A stretch of DNA of 64,000 nt, taken from contig NZ_JAUNKO010000003.1 of assembly GCF_030532715.1 (NCBI RefSeq), positions 1-64,000 of the forward strand, read 5' to 3'. Source of the DNA: Corynebacterium sp. (lineage in GTDB: Bacteria > Actinomycetota > Actinomycetes > Mycobacteriales > Mycobacteriaceae). Every line of letters starts with the position of its first letter. Position 1 is the first letter of the stretch. The translations under genes and the position numbers were made by a program. Below, in pieces: positions 8,741 to 16,232 of this stretch. Below the pieces are notes generated by a model. It saw only the letters and a program-made list of their open reading frames with translations. It made no database searches and had not been told where the DNA came from.

Positions 8741-9361
8741 GTGGGACCGATCGCCCCGAAAAAGAGTAGCCGCCGGAATCGTCCGACTCCGCGGGAACGG
8801 CTGCTGGCAAGTGCTACCAGTTTGTTTACCACGGAGGGTATCCGCGTCATCGGCATTGACCGTATCCTGCGCGAAGCAGACGTGGCCAAGGCAAGCCTCT
8901 ACTCGTTGTTTGGTTCCAAAGATGCGCTGGTGATCGCCTACCTGCACGCCCTCGACGATAAGTGGCGCTCCGATTGGCGCGCCCGCACGGCAGCTATGGA
9001 TAACCCAGAAGACAAAATTCTGGCATTTTTTGACCAGTGTATCGAGGAGGAGCCGTTGAAAGATTTCCGCGGCTCCCATTTCCAAAACGCGGCAAACGAG
9101 TACCCGCGCCCAGAAACCGAAAGCGAGCATGGCATTGTTGCGGCCGTGCAGGAACACCGCACGTGGTGCCATCAAACCATGACGGAACTGCTCACCGAGA
9201 AAAACGGCTACCCGGGCACCACACAAGCAAATCAATTGCTGGTGTTTCTCGACGGTGGCCTCGCGGGCGCGCGGCTGAGTAGAAACATTTTACCGCTGGA
9301 AACCGCCCGCGACTTAGCGCGTCAATTATTGTCCGCGCCACCGGCGGACTACTCCATTTAA
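8741..9361 (+). CDS. TetR/AcrR-family transcriptional regulator
   Basis: A 206-aa one-component repressor. The N-terminal HTH (about 18-65) reads ATSLFTTEGIRVIGIDRILREADVAKASLYSLFGSKDALV, a textbook TetR DNA-binding domain. The C-terminal ligand domain resembles that of regulators next to small-molecule reductases or transporters. The GTG start directly follows AGGAAGGGAA. Its 3' end overlaps that of the response regulator by 4 bp in convergent orientation. No target gene is adjacent in the same direction. Confidence 0.9.
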   Translation: MGPIAPKKSSRRNRPTPRERLLASATSLFTTEGIRVIGIDRILREADVAKASLYSLFGSKDALVIAYLHALDDKWRSDWRARTAAMDNPEDKILAFFDQCIEEEPLKDFRGSHFQNAANEYPRPETESEHGIVAAVQEHRTWCHQTMTELLTEKNGYPGTTQANQLLVFLDGGLAGARLSRNILPLETARDLARQLLSAPPADYSI

Positions 9362-9996
9362 AGCACGCCCTGTTCGCGGGCGGCGGCGACCGCCGAGGTC
9401 CGCGAACGCACGCCGAGTTTGTCGTAAATGTGAACGAGGTGTGACTTCACCGTGGCCTCTGACAAAAACAACGCTTTGCCGATGTCTCGGTTGGAAGAAC
9501 CACTGGCAACCAGCTTCAACACCTCCAGTTCGCGGGGGGTGAGCGAGGTCCGCGGGGTGCGCACGCGCGTCATTAAGCGGTTCGCAACTACCGGCGACAA
9601 GGTGGAATCCCCCTCCGCCGCCGAGCGGACAGCGGCCAGCAATTCCGCCGGCGGGGCATCTTTAAGCAGGTATCCCACCGCGCCCGCCTCAATGGCTCCC
9701 AAGATATCGGCGTCCGTATCGTAATTGGTTACCACCAGCACGTTCGGCGGATTATCCATCGTGCGCCGAATAGCGGCGGTGGCGTCAGCCCCCGTAGACA
9801 CCAGGGTGCCTTCCGCCCCAGCGCCGAAGCGAAGGTCCATAAGGATCACGTCGATCCCGCCCTGCTGCGCGGCCTCGATGGCAGCCTCCGCCGTGGCAAC
9901 TTCACCTACCACGTTGATATCCTTGGCGGATTCTAGAACGGCGCGTAGCCCTAGGCGAACGATTTCGTGATCGTCAGCTAGGAGAACTCGGATCAT
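9358..9996 (-). CDS. hrrA: NarL/LuxR-type response regulator, HrrA-like
   Basis: A 212-aa response regulator. The receiver domain (1-125) has the acidic pair in LLADDHE, the phospho-Asp in ILMDLR and Lys in LLKDAPP. The C-terminal LuxR HTH spans about 148-205 (LTPRELEVLKLVASGSSNRDIGKALFLSEATVKSHLVHIYDKL). It matches HrrA/ChrA, the haem-responsive regulators of corynebacteria, from memory; the locus order (HrrSA near sodA-msrA) favours HrrA over ChrA. It overlaps hrrS by 23 bp, and AGGGAG lies 7 nt before the chosen ATG at 9996. HrrA controls haem oxygenase and respiratory genes in relatives; no such gene lies here. Confidence 0.8.
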   Translation of the reverse strand: MIRVLLADDHEIVRLGLRAVLESAKDINVVGEVATAEAAIEAAQQGGIDVILMDLRFGAGAEGTLVSTGADATAAIRRTMDNPPNVLVVTNYDTDADILGAIEAGAVGYLLKDAPPAELLAAVRSAAEGDSTLSPVVANRLMTRVRTPRTSLTPRELEVLKLVASGSSNRDIGKALFLSEATVKSHLVHIYDKLGVRSRTSAVAAAREQGVL

Positions 9997-11206
9997 CGTC
10001 GGCTCCCTCATCAGTATGTTCAGGGTTTGAGTCTAGTTCCCGGTCGACCGGCAACGCCACAGACACCGCCGTGCCGCCACCCAACTCAGATTCCACGCTC
10101 AAGGTGCCGCCCTGTTCCAGGGCGCGTTGGCGCATCGCATCCAGGCCGATATGGCCGAGACCGGCTGGGCGGGAACCCACAGATTCCGGGTCAAACCCCA
10201 CGCCATTATCCACGATATCCAGCCGGATTTCCTGCTCTCCGTAAGTCAATGTGATGCGGCACTGTTCCGCCTGCGCATGTTTGGCCACATTGCCTACCGC
10301 GCCCTGCGCGATCCGTAACAGGGAGGCTTCCGTACGCATAGGCAGTTGGCGTTCTTCGCCTTCCACCACCACGCTCACATCGGTACCCACCACGGTGTGC
10401 GCCACCCGATGCAACGCTCCTTCGAGGGAAGTTTTAGAAAGTGCTGGCGGCTGCAGGGCGGCGATCATGGCGCGCGCCTCGCTGAGATTGTCCGCCGCGG
10501 TGGTGCGGGCCTGGCGGATGCGTCGGATCGCTGGTTCCGCGGCGTCGACAGGCACGGAGTCAAGGTCCCGCTCAGCTACGTGCAGCAGCATTTGAATGCT
10601 GGACAGGCCCTGGGCGAGGGTGTCATGAATCTCGTGAGCGATGCGCTGACGTTCCGCGGCAATACCGGCAGCGCGTTCGGTTTCTGCAAGCTGTGTTCGG
10701 GTCCGCAGCAATTCCTCGATCAGGGTTTGCCGCTCCTGCGACACAGTCCACAACGCCTGAAACGCGTAGTTAATCCCCACCGAAACGAGGGCAGCAACGC
10801 ACGGCCCTACCACGCTGCCAATGGTCATGTGAGGGTACTGGCTCAGCACAGACACTACGGTGGCGCCGATTACTGCGACCAAACCACGGAAATCGTTCAA
10901 CACCTGTAGGTACAGAAAGTACAGCGCAAACACCAAGTACACGGAGCTGTTTTGAATGGGGATCATAATCACCCAAATGCAGGTGAGCACCAGCAGCCAC
11001 AATTGCAATGCGAGTGGGTGCGCCAAGTGCCGATTCCCCGCGTAATACACGGCGCCGAACACGCTGGTCAAACCAAGAATAGCCAGCAACTCCTGGGTGG
11101 GAAGCTGCACCGACGACAGCACGATCACCACCAGCAGAATCGTGGTCAGGATGTGCACGCCGCGGCGCAGCCCGTGGTTCTGGAGCGCGGCCGGTTCACT
11201 GTTCAT
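9974..11206 (-). CDS. hrrS: Sensor histidine kinase, HrrS-like
   Basis: A 410-aa kinase. About five transmembrane helices occupy residues 18-150 with short loops, so there is no large sensor domain, which fits the intramembrane haem sensing proposed for HrrS/ChrS. The HisKA_3 dimerisation box has AERQRIAHEIHDTLAQGL (phosphorylated His at about 193), and the HATPase region has DNGVGFDP and GLGHIGLDAMRQRA. The start at 11206 was chosen because longer readings run into the divergent lipoprotein gene. It is cotranscribed with hrrA. The 25-bp gap to the lipoprotein start means the promoters overlap. Confidence 0.78.
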   Translation of the reverse strand: MNSEPAALQNHGLRRGVHILTTILLVVIVLSSVQLPTQELLAILGLTSVFGAVYYAGNRHLAHPLALQLWLLVLTCIWVIMIPIQNSSVYLVFALYFLYLQVLNDFRGLVAVIGATVVSVLSQYPHMTIGSVVGPCVAALVSVGINYAFQALWTVSQERQTLIEELLRTRTQLAETERAAGIAAERQRIAHEIHDTLAQGLSSIQMLLHVAERDLDSVPVDAAEPAIRRIRQARTTAADNLSEARAMIAALQPPALSKTSLEGALHRVAHTVVGTDVSVVVEGEERQLPMRTEASLLRIAQGAVGNVAKHAQAEQCRITLTYGEQEIRLDIVDNGVGFDPESVGSRPAGLGHIGLDAMRQRALEQGGTLSVESELGGGTAVSVALPVDRELDSNPEHTDEGADDDPSSPS

Positions 11207-11231
11207 ACTCAGCAACCCTAGACTGGAGTGC

Positions 11232-11777
11232 ATGCGCCGTACAGTTTTGGTACTTTGTTCCGCCTTCCTTGCCGCGTGCAGCCCGCTGACCAGCAATGAA
11301 GGCACTTCAGTAAGCTCCGAGCAGTCCTCGGTAGCGCCCCCCGCCGATCAGGGATTGCCTATCGACGCCGTGGCTGAAGTACCGCGCGACGCGAACGTTC
11401 CCTGCCCATATCTGGATACGAACTGGGTGGCGGATACCAACGGCCAAAAAGTGACCTCGCAGGGCATTGACGAACGCTTTGACACCCCGGCGTGCGTGTT
11501 TTGGTCCTATCAGGACGATCCGCAACTGCAAGTTATCGTGCGGCACATGGCCGACGAACAGCAGGCGGTGGACGTGGTGAACTGGGCGGCCCCAATTAAT
11601 GAAACCGAACCTGCCGAAGAACCGGAAGGTTGGTCCGGCGGCAGACTCGGTTCAGAAGGGCGTTCGCTGTACGCCGTTCAAAAAGGCAATGTGGCTGTGG
11701 TGGTGTTTTCTAATCAGGGGCAATCCATCAAGGTGGAATTGGTGGCCAAGGAAGTGATTGCTCGGCTTGGCTTGTAG
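11232..11777 (+). CDS. Secreted lipoprotein, DUF2020-like
   Basis: A 181-aa lipoprotein. The signal peptide MRRTVLVLCSAFLAAC ends in the lipobox LAAC, so it should be anchored to the outer face of the membrane. The mature part has a disordered Ser/Thr/Glu stretch and a domain with CPYLDTNWV and CVFWSYQDD that I associate with the corynebacterial DUF2020 family; function unknown. It is divergent from hrrS with a 25-bp gap, and possibly coregulated. The last 78 bp lie in the left 277-bp repeat, so a copy of its tail reappears at 15131. Confidence 0.8.
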   Translation: MRRTVLVLCSAFLAACSPLTSNEGTSVSSEQSSVAPPADQGLPIDAVAEVPRDANVPCPYLDTNWVADTNGQKVTSQGIDERFDTPACVFWSYQDDPQLQVIVRHMADEQQAVDVVNWAAPINETEPAEEPEGWSGGRLGSEGRSLYAVQKGNVAVVVFSNQGQSIKVELVAKEVIARLGL

Positions 11778-11787
11778 CGGGTTGGGG

Positions 11788-11940
11788 TTATACCGATACG
11801 TCGTTGTAGGGCATGTTGGCGCTGACGAATGGGAACACTACTTCCATCAGTAGGAAGAATGTTCCTACGAGCAGCGCGAGGGATACCAGTAGCTTTACGG
11901 GCCAAGGGCCGGGGATGGCGCGCCAGATAAATCCGTACAT
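11788..11940 (-). CDS. 50-aa membrane protein, left duplicate
   Basis: An intact second copy of the small membrane protein that normally follows the sortase gene (see 15219-15371), identical in sequence. It begins MYGFIWRAIPGPWPVKLL and has one long helix (residues about 15-40). Here the upstream sortase gene is reduced to its last 32 bp (11945-11976) and is preceded by islet DNA, so the native promoter is lost and expression is doubtful. The ribosome-binding GAGGAG is retained. Confidence 0.6.
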   Translation of the reverse strand: MYGFIWRAIPGPWPVKLLVSLALLVGTFFLLMEVVFPFVSANMPYNDVSV

Positions 11941-11944
11941 TGGG

Positions 11945-11976
11945 TTATTTCTCCTCGAGTTCGGCGGGGCGCACCC
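11945..11976 (-). pseudogene. Sortase 3' fragment
   Basis: The last 32 bp of the sortase gene (encoding ...ELEEK and stop) duplicated in the left repeat. The remainder of the gene is absent here and is found intact at 15376-16164. Confidence 0.85.
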
Positions 11977-12254
11977 GGCAGGCTTGGCGTAGATTCTACC
12001 GAATTACATATCGGGGGTAGCGTCGATTTCTGCAGGTACGCATGATTATCGATTTGGGCGATCCTATTTCAACACTGCAAAAGTATCAGCAAAGAAGCTG
12101 TAGCAGTGATTCTGCTACGGTTGGGAACTTTAAACTCTCTTGCGGTATTTACTTGTCAGGGGTCGAACGATGTGATACAAATAGAACACGGTTTTAATAA
12201 GCCAGTATAATTTAACTAAAAATGGGTGGTTATGCCACATTGAGGGACTGGCTA
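11977..12254. other. Islet left flank without a recognisable gene
   Basis: 278 bp of AT-richer sequence between the left repeat and the decayed ATP-grasp gene. I find no plausible ORF, repeat or RNA. The TATAATTT at 12206-12213 could be a -10 element for the islet operon. GAGGGA at 12242 precedes the GTG at 12255. Confidence 0.4.
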
Positions 12255-12884
12255 GTGGCTAGAAACCCTCCGCCAAAGATTGGACTAGTGATTGTGATAA
12301 AAGCCGCCCTGGGGCCTATCGATGCCCCGTCGTTCGAGACCTCGCCAGCAGCTGACTTGTATCGATCTCTCCGATCGGATTGTTGGCGTGCTAACCCATA
12401 GCGAGGCAACCCTAAATATATCCTCTGAAGTGGCTGAGTGCCTAGGTCTTCCAACAAATCCTGCTGGGTCCGTGCGGCTCACGATGGATAAGGGGGCTAT
12501 CCGCCAAGCTTTGGAGGGGGATGAAGCTTCTGCTGCTTTTAGGGTTACTCAAGGAGCTCGAGATGTTGAGGAGATGTTTGCTCATCACAGTAAGCTTGTC
12601 GCGGCACCCTGTGACGGGGCAGGTTCGATCGGTGCCCGAGTCCTTCGGGAATTGTCTGATTCCAAGGGCATAGATAACTCCATTCTTCTTGAAGAATACC
12701 TCGACGCACAGGGGTATTCACTACCAGCAACCACCGTTGGGTGTTGTCACCCGGGGTAGAGGTGAGGGCTGTGGAGAATTCGCTTGATCGCGTACTCGGG
12801 GTAATCGCGGTTGGAGATAGCCCTGAAGAGGCATTGGTAAATGCGCACCGCGCTTTGGGTCAAGTGCGCGTCGAATACAAATAA
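12255..12884 (+). pseudogene. Decayed ATP-grasp ligase
   Basis: Three frames together give an ATP-grasp carboxylate-amine ligase. The piece from GTG 12255 (KIGLVIV...) ends at a stop near 12400. A second frame from about 12350 carries GVLTHSEATLNISSEVAECLGLP, then MDKGAIRQAL, DGAGSIGARV and LLEEYLDAQGYS, matching the ATP-binding middle of the family. A last piece in another frame (12741-12884) has LDRVLGVIAVGDSPEEAL, the usual C-terminus. Roughly 200 residues between the second and third pieces are missing, and there are at least two frame changes, so it is non-functional. It lies 12 bp upstream of the dapA-like gene and was probably the first gene of that operon. Confidence 0.7.
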
Positions 12885-12896
12885 GGAAACGAAAAC

Positions 12897-13793
12897 ATGA
12901 ACAAACGTCCCTTTGGCCGTATTCTGACGGCGATGATTACGCCCTTCGACGAGTTCGGTCGACTGGACTTGGTTGGAACAGAGGCGCTGGCACGCTATCT
13001 CGTGGATGATTTGGGGTGTGACGGGTTAGTGGTCAACGGTACGACAGGCGAAGCTCCAACTACTACTGACGAAGAGAAGAAGCAGGTAATCGCTACCGTA
13101 GTGGCGGCGATAGGCGATCGAGCCCACGTTTTGGCTGGGGCGTCGACTAATGACACAACTCATTCCGTTGCACTTGCTCGTGATGCTGAAAAGGCGGGGG
13201 CAAACGGGCTTATGCTTGTTTCTCCTTATTATTCCTTGCCGCCGCAAGAGGGGATTGTTCAGCATTTTTCGACCATAGCGCAGGCGACGGATCTGCCGGT
13301 GATGCTTTACGATATTCCGGCTCGGTCGACTGTCCACATTGAATTCGAGACTTACCGACAACTGGCTTCTATTCCGAATGTTGTGGCAGTTAAGGATGCC
13401 ACTGGCGATATCGCCGCCATGCACCCAGTAAGGGTGGAGACCGAGCTGGCAATGTACTGCGGTGTCGATGCTATCTCCTTGCCTGCCTTTGCATCTGGTT
13501 ATGCCGGTGTTGTTAGTGTTATTGCACACCTTTTTGCCGACAGTCTAAACGTGATGTTCGATGCAGTTGAGGACGGGCGAATGCGGGATGCGCAATCCCA
13601 CTATGATGCGCTAATACCAGCAGTGTCAGCGTTGCAAGGACCAGTGCAAGGTGTGATTGCCGTGAAAGCGGCATTGGACGCCCTTGGTTTGCCCGCCGGT
13701 TCGCCGAGGCTGCCTCTCACTTCTGCTACTAAGGTTCAAGTGGCTGAGATCGTAGCTGCTATCACTGCCGCTAAACAAGGCAGCAATCGGTGA
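12897..13793 (+). CDS. Dihydrodipicolinate synthase (DapA)-family lyase, islet paralogue
   Basis: A 298-aa TIM-barrel class I aldolase. The Schiff-base Lys is at about 166 (VAVKDATG), the catalytic Tyr at about 138 (LYDIPARS), and the pyruvate-binding Thr pair is at 49-50 (NGTTGEAPT). SPYYSLPPQEG supplies the second Tyr of the relay. The family includes DapA, N-acetylneuraminate lyase and other pyruvate aldolases. The GVDAISLP segment replaces the GDD of typical DapA, so substrate may differ. Since lysine synthesis should have its own dapA elsewhere, this is likely a specialised paralogue. AGGAAAC precedes the ATG; its stop overlaps the MFS start. Confidence 0.85.
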   Translation: MNKRPFGRILTAMITPFDEFGRLDLVGTEALARYLVDDLGCDGLVVNGTTGEAPTTTDEEKKQVIATVVAAIGDRAHVLAGASTNDTTHSVALARDAEKAGANGLMLVSPYYSLPPQEGIVQHFSTIAQATDLPVMLYDIPARSTVHIEFETYRQLASIPNVVAVKDATGDIAAMHPVRVETELAMYCGVDAISLPAFASGYAGVVSVIAHLFADSLNVMFDAVEDGRMRDAQSHYDALIPAVSALQGPVQGVIAVKAALDALGLPAGSPRLPLTSATKVQVAEIVAAITAAKQGSNR

Positions 13794-14992
13794 TGGCACG
13801 TCCAGAGCTGGCCTTCTTAGCTGTCCGTAGTTTTAGCGCGGCTGGCTACTTTCTCTTAGTCCCATTCTTTGCCTTATGGTTGATCGACTATCGTGGTTTC
13901 TCCGGGCCAGCGGCCGCTACGGTGGTTGCCTTTTGTCTGTTCTTTGGCAGGGCTGGCGGGATGTTGGCGGCGCGATTCCTTAACTGGATGGGATTACGCT
14001 ATTCAGTGTTCGTGGCCTATGCCATCGCAACGATAACACTAGCAATCATGGCAATTTATAAAGGTGAAAGCCTTTTTATCTGGAATGTGATTGGTTCGTT
14101 GTTTGGCCTGTCCTTCTCTGCCGCAACGGCTGCTTTGAAAGCTATGGTTGCTGTCTCTTACACACCTAAGCAGCTGCTGCGGGCGTTTTCTATGCTGAAC
14201 TTGGCGGTAAATGCCGGAGCAGCGGCAGGCGTTGCAGCAGGTGGATTCTTGGTAGCCGATGCGCCGAATGTCTTCGTTTGGGGCAGTGCTGCTTTATACG
14301 GCGCCGCTTTCTTGGCGCTTCTCTTCGTTCCGGCTACTACCAAAACAGAGAAAAGGTCCTCCGCTGACACCACAGCTACTGGTAGCCCCATGGCTTTCGG
14401 ATTTTTCCTGCTTTTCACAGGCATCACTTGGGTTGCCTATGCACAGGTCTTCAATGTGTTACCTACCCTTTCAGCCGAAACGATTGGATCTAAAGCGATT
14501 TCGTACCTGTTTATACTCAACTCGGCTATGGTCATTGTGCTTCAGGCGCCGATCACTGCCGCTATTGAGTGGTTTCGCAAGCGGAACGCCCAGATGGCTG
14601 CCTTGACGGTTTTACCGGCGGCGCATCTTGTCCTTGCTGCATCGGTATTGATGTTTGGATTTACAGGTCACTCGCCTGTAGTTCTTGCTTACATCGCCAT
14701 GATTCTCTTCACGCTTACAGAACTAATCTGGGGTCCCACCTATGATTCCGAGATTCTCAATGTAAAGGGGCATCTCTCGTCAGTTACGGCTTACGGGATT
14801 GCTGGTGCTTTGCGCGGTGGAGCGGAGTCGTTGGGTTCGTGGGTAGGTATTGCGGCTGTCACATCTAGTGTCGCCCTGTGGCCGACTGATGCCTTGTCAT
14901 TCTGGATTTCTTCAAGTGCTCTGGTTGCTGTAGCTGTCTACTTCCTGTGGCTTGGAATTCGGCAGTCGGGTTTAAAGCCGTTACATGGTTAG
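13793..14992 (+). CDS. MFS transporter of the islet
   Basis: A 399-aa membrane protein with about 11-12 hydrophobic helices. It has an MFS-like layout with a central cytoplasmic loop (about 182-198, TTKTEKRSSADTT) and a PTYDSE motif near helix 10. The ATG at 13793 overlaps the TGA of the dapA-like gene (TGATG), showing coupling; a GTG at 13790 is the alternative. With the upstream ligase and DapA-like enzyme it looks like an exporter for a small amino-acid-derived product, by analogy with dipeptide antibiotic loci. That role is inference. Confidence 0.85.
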   Translation: MARPELAFLAVRSFSAAGYFLLVPFFALWLIDYRGFSGPAAATVVAFCLFFGRAGGMLAARFLNWMGLRYSVFVAYAIATITLAIMAIYKGESLFIWNVIGSLFGLSFSAATAALKAMVAVSYTPKQLLRAFSMLNLAVNAGAAAGVAAGGFLVADAPNVFVWGSAALYGAAFLALLFVPATTKTEKRSSADTTATGSPMAFGFFLLFTGITWVAYAQVFNVLPTLSAETIGSKAISYLFILNSAMVIVLQAPITAAIEWFRKRNAQMAALTVLPAAHLVLAASVLMFGFTGHSPVVLAYIAMILFTLTELIWGPTYDSEILNVKGHLSSVTAYGIAGALRGGAESLGSWVGIAAVTSSVALWPTDALSFWISSSALVAVAVYFLWLGIRQSGLKPLHG

Positions 14993-15130
14993 TTGAGGAG
15001 GCAGGAGCCCTCGATGTAACTGCATGTGAAGCGATCCCAGCGCACTTGAACTGCGGCTGTTCTTCGATCGATTATCGTGTGACAGTTACTCAATCCAAGC
15101 TTTTGTTGTGCGGTGCGAAAGTGCGTTGTA
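14993..15130. other. Islet right flank, no gene seen
   Basis: 138 bp between the MFS stop and the right repeat. It contains a weak inverted repeat (GTTACAT at 14980-14986 and ATGTAAC at 15014-15020) but no T tract, ORF or att-like sequence that also appears at the left junction. Confidence 0.4.
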
Positions 15131-15208
15131 GTGGTGTTTTCTAATCAGGGGCAATCCATCAAGGTGGAATTGGTGGCCAAGGAAGTGATTGCTCGGCTTG
15201 GCTTGTAG
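15131..15208 (+). pseudogene. Lipoprotein gene 3' fragment
   Basis: The last 78 bp (25 codons plus stop, ending KEVIARLGL) of the DUF2020-like lipoprotein gene, duplicated in the right repeat without a start. The full gene is at 11232-11777. Confidence 0.85.
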
Positions 15209-15218
15209 CGGGTTGGGG

Positions 15219-15371
15219 TTATACCGATACGTCGTTGTAGGGCATGTTGGCGCTGACGAATGGGAACACTACTTCCATCAGTAGGAAGAATGTTCCTACG
15301 AGCAGCGCGAGGGATACCAGTAGCTTTACGGGCCAAGGGCCGGGGATGGCGCGCCAGATAAATCCGTACAT
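15219..15371 (-). CDS. 50-aa membrane protein, native copy downstream of sortase
   Basis: A 50-aa protein: MYGFIWRAIPGPWPVKLL, one transmembrane helix (about 15-40, LLVSLALLVGTFFLLMEVVFPFV) and a short polar tail. Its ATG lies 4 nt after the sortase stop, and the ribosome-binding GAGGAG is inside the sortase 3' end, so the two are coupled. Similar small proteins accompany class E sortases in actinobacteria as I recall, but no function is known. An exact duplicate is at 11788-11940. Confidence 0.75.
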   Translation of the reverse strand: MYGFIWRAIPGPWPVKLLVSLALLVGTFFLLMEVVFPFVSANMPYNDVSV

Positions 15372-15375
15372 TGGG

Positions 15376-16164
15376 TTATTTCTCCTCGAGTTCGGCGGGG
15401 CGCACCCCGGGTTGTTTCGGTTCGCTGCGTACTAGCATGGCGTGCACGATCATGCGTTCCGCATTGGAAAACTGCGGGTGGCAGGTGGTCATGGTCATGA
15501 GGGATTCCATTTCCGGGTTGGCCTCGGTGACATCTAAGCCTGGAATCGGGTTGATGGTAGATACATCGCCTGGGACGGTGATGATGCGGCCGCTCACCCC
15601 CGAGTAGTCTCCTGTGGTGAGTCGCTCCGCTTGTTCTGGGGTGAGGCATTGTAGTGCTTCGCTGCGGCGTTGTTCACCTTGCGAGTCTATGGGGAGCACA
15701 CGGTAGATGTCCCACCGGTTGCTTGTTTCCACCACCACGGCGTCGCACACTTTGAGGTTGCCTAGGTCGTTAAAGGGCGCGCCTTTGCCCACTCGGTGGC
15801 CGGCTACAGCGAAGTTGCCCGGATCGCCCGGAAACTGGCTGTCGGTGTAACGTCCAGGGCCGGCGAGGAGGTCTGCATCGCTTGTGCCTTCGACGATGGC
15901 GAAGTGGAAGTCTGAACCAAACGCTGGAATGTACATTCGAGCGAATGCTTCGCCTAATTCGGGGGTCAACTTTTGGCGGGGGTTCACGTGCTGCCATTGG
16001 GCGTCAAGCTTCTCCGAGACCTTGGATTGCTCCCTGTTCGCTTCTAGGTTCGTCCAATACGACTCATAAAATGCAAACAGGAAGAAGAGGACGCCCACCG
16101 TAATAAAAAGCTCACCTAACACTTGTGTGAAGCTGAGGCGTCGCGACTGCGCAGCATGTCTCAT
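15376..16164 (-). CDS. Class E sortase
   Basis: A 262-aa membrane-anchored transpeptidase that attaches LPXTG-like (class E: LAXTG) proteins to the wall. The N-terminal signal anchor spans about 12-35 (ELFITVGVLFFLFAFYE). The catalytic His is in NFAVAGHRV, the Cys in MTTCHPQF and the Arg in AERMIVHAML. MRHAAQ at 16164 is taken as start; a GTG at 16182 would add six residues, and neither has a clear ribosome-binding site. It is divergent from the YidC-like gene. No LAXTG-type substrate is encoded in the window. Confidence 0.9.
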   Translation of the reverse strand: MRHAAQSRRLSFTQVLGELFITVGVLFFLFAFYESYWTNLEANREQSKVSEKLDAQWQHVNPRQKLTPELGEAFARMYIPAFGSDFHFAIVEGTSDADLLAGPGRYTDSQFPGDPGNFAVAGHRVGKGAPFNDLGNLKVCDAVVVETSNRWDIYRVLPIDSQGEQRRSEALQCLTPEQAERLTTGDYSGVSGRIITVPGDVSTINPIPGLDVTEANPEMESLMTMTTCHPQFSNAERMIVHAMLVRSEPKQPGVRPAELEEK

Positions 16165-16232
16165 GGCGACAGAGTTTATCACTGCGCGCTACCATCGATC
16201 GGAGGAATAAAGCTGAAAGGATGCGCCTGACG

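Larger units (their letters stand above)
11700..11976. repeat. 277-bp direct repeat, left copy
   Basis: Identical by eye, base for base, to 15131-15407 (offset 3431). It contains the last 78 bp of the lipoprotein gene, the complete 50-aa membrane-protein gene (minus strand) and the last 32 bp of the sortase gene. The ancestral order lipoprotein / small protein / sortase is therefore split, with the 3.15-kb islet between the copies. This is what single-crossover integration of a circular molecule carrying this 277-bp piece would leave. Confidence 0.95.
15131..15407. repeat. 277-bp direct repeat, right copy
   Basis: Identical to 11700-11976. It begins exactly where lipoprotein-gene homology resumes and ends within the sortase gene, which continues intact to the right. 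Confidence 0.95.

Noticed and set aside
14980..15020. GTTACAT/ATGTAAC inverted repeat after the islet transporter as an att or terminator site
   Set aside because: Short arms, no T tract, and no matching copy at the left junction.
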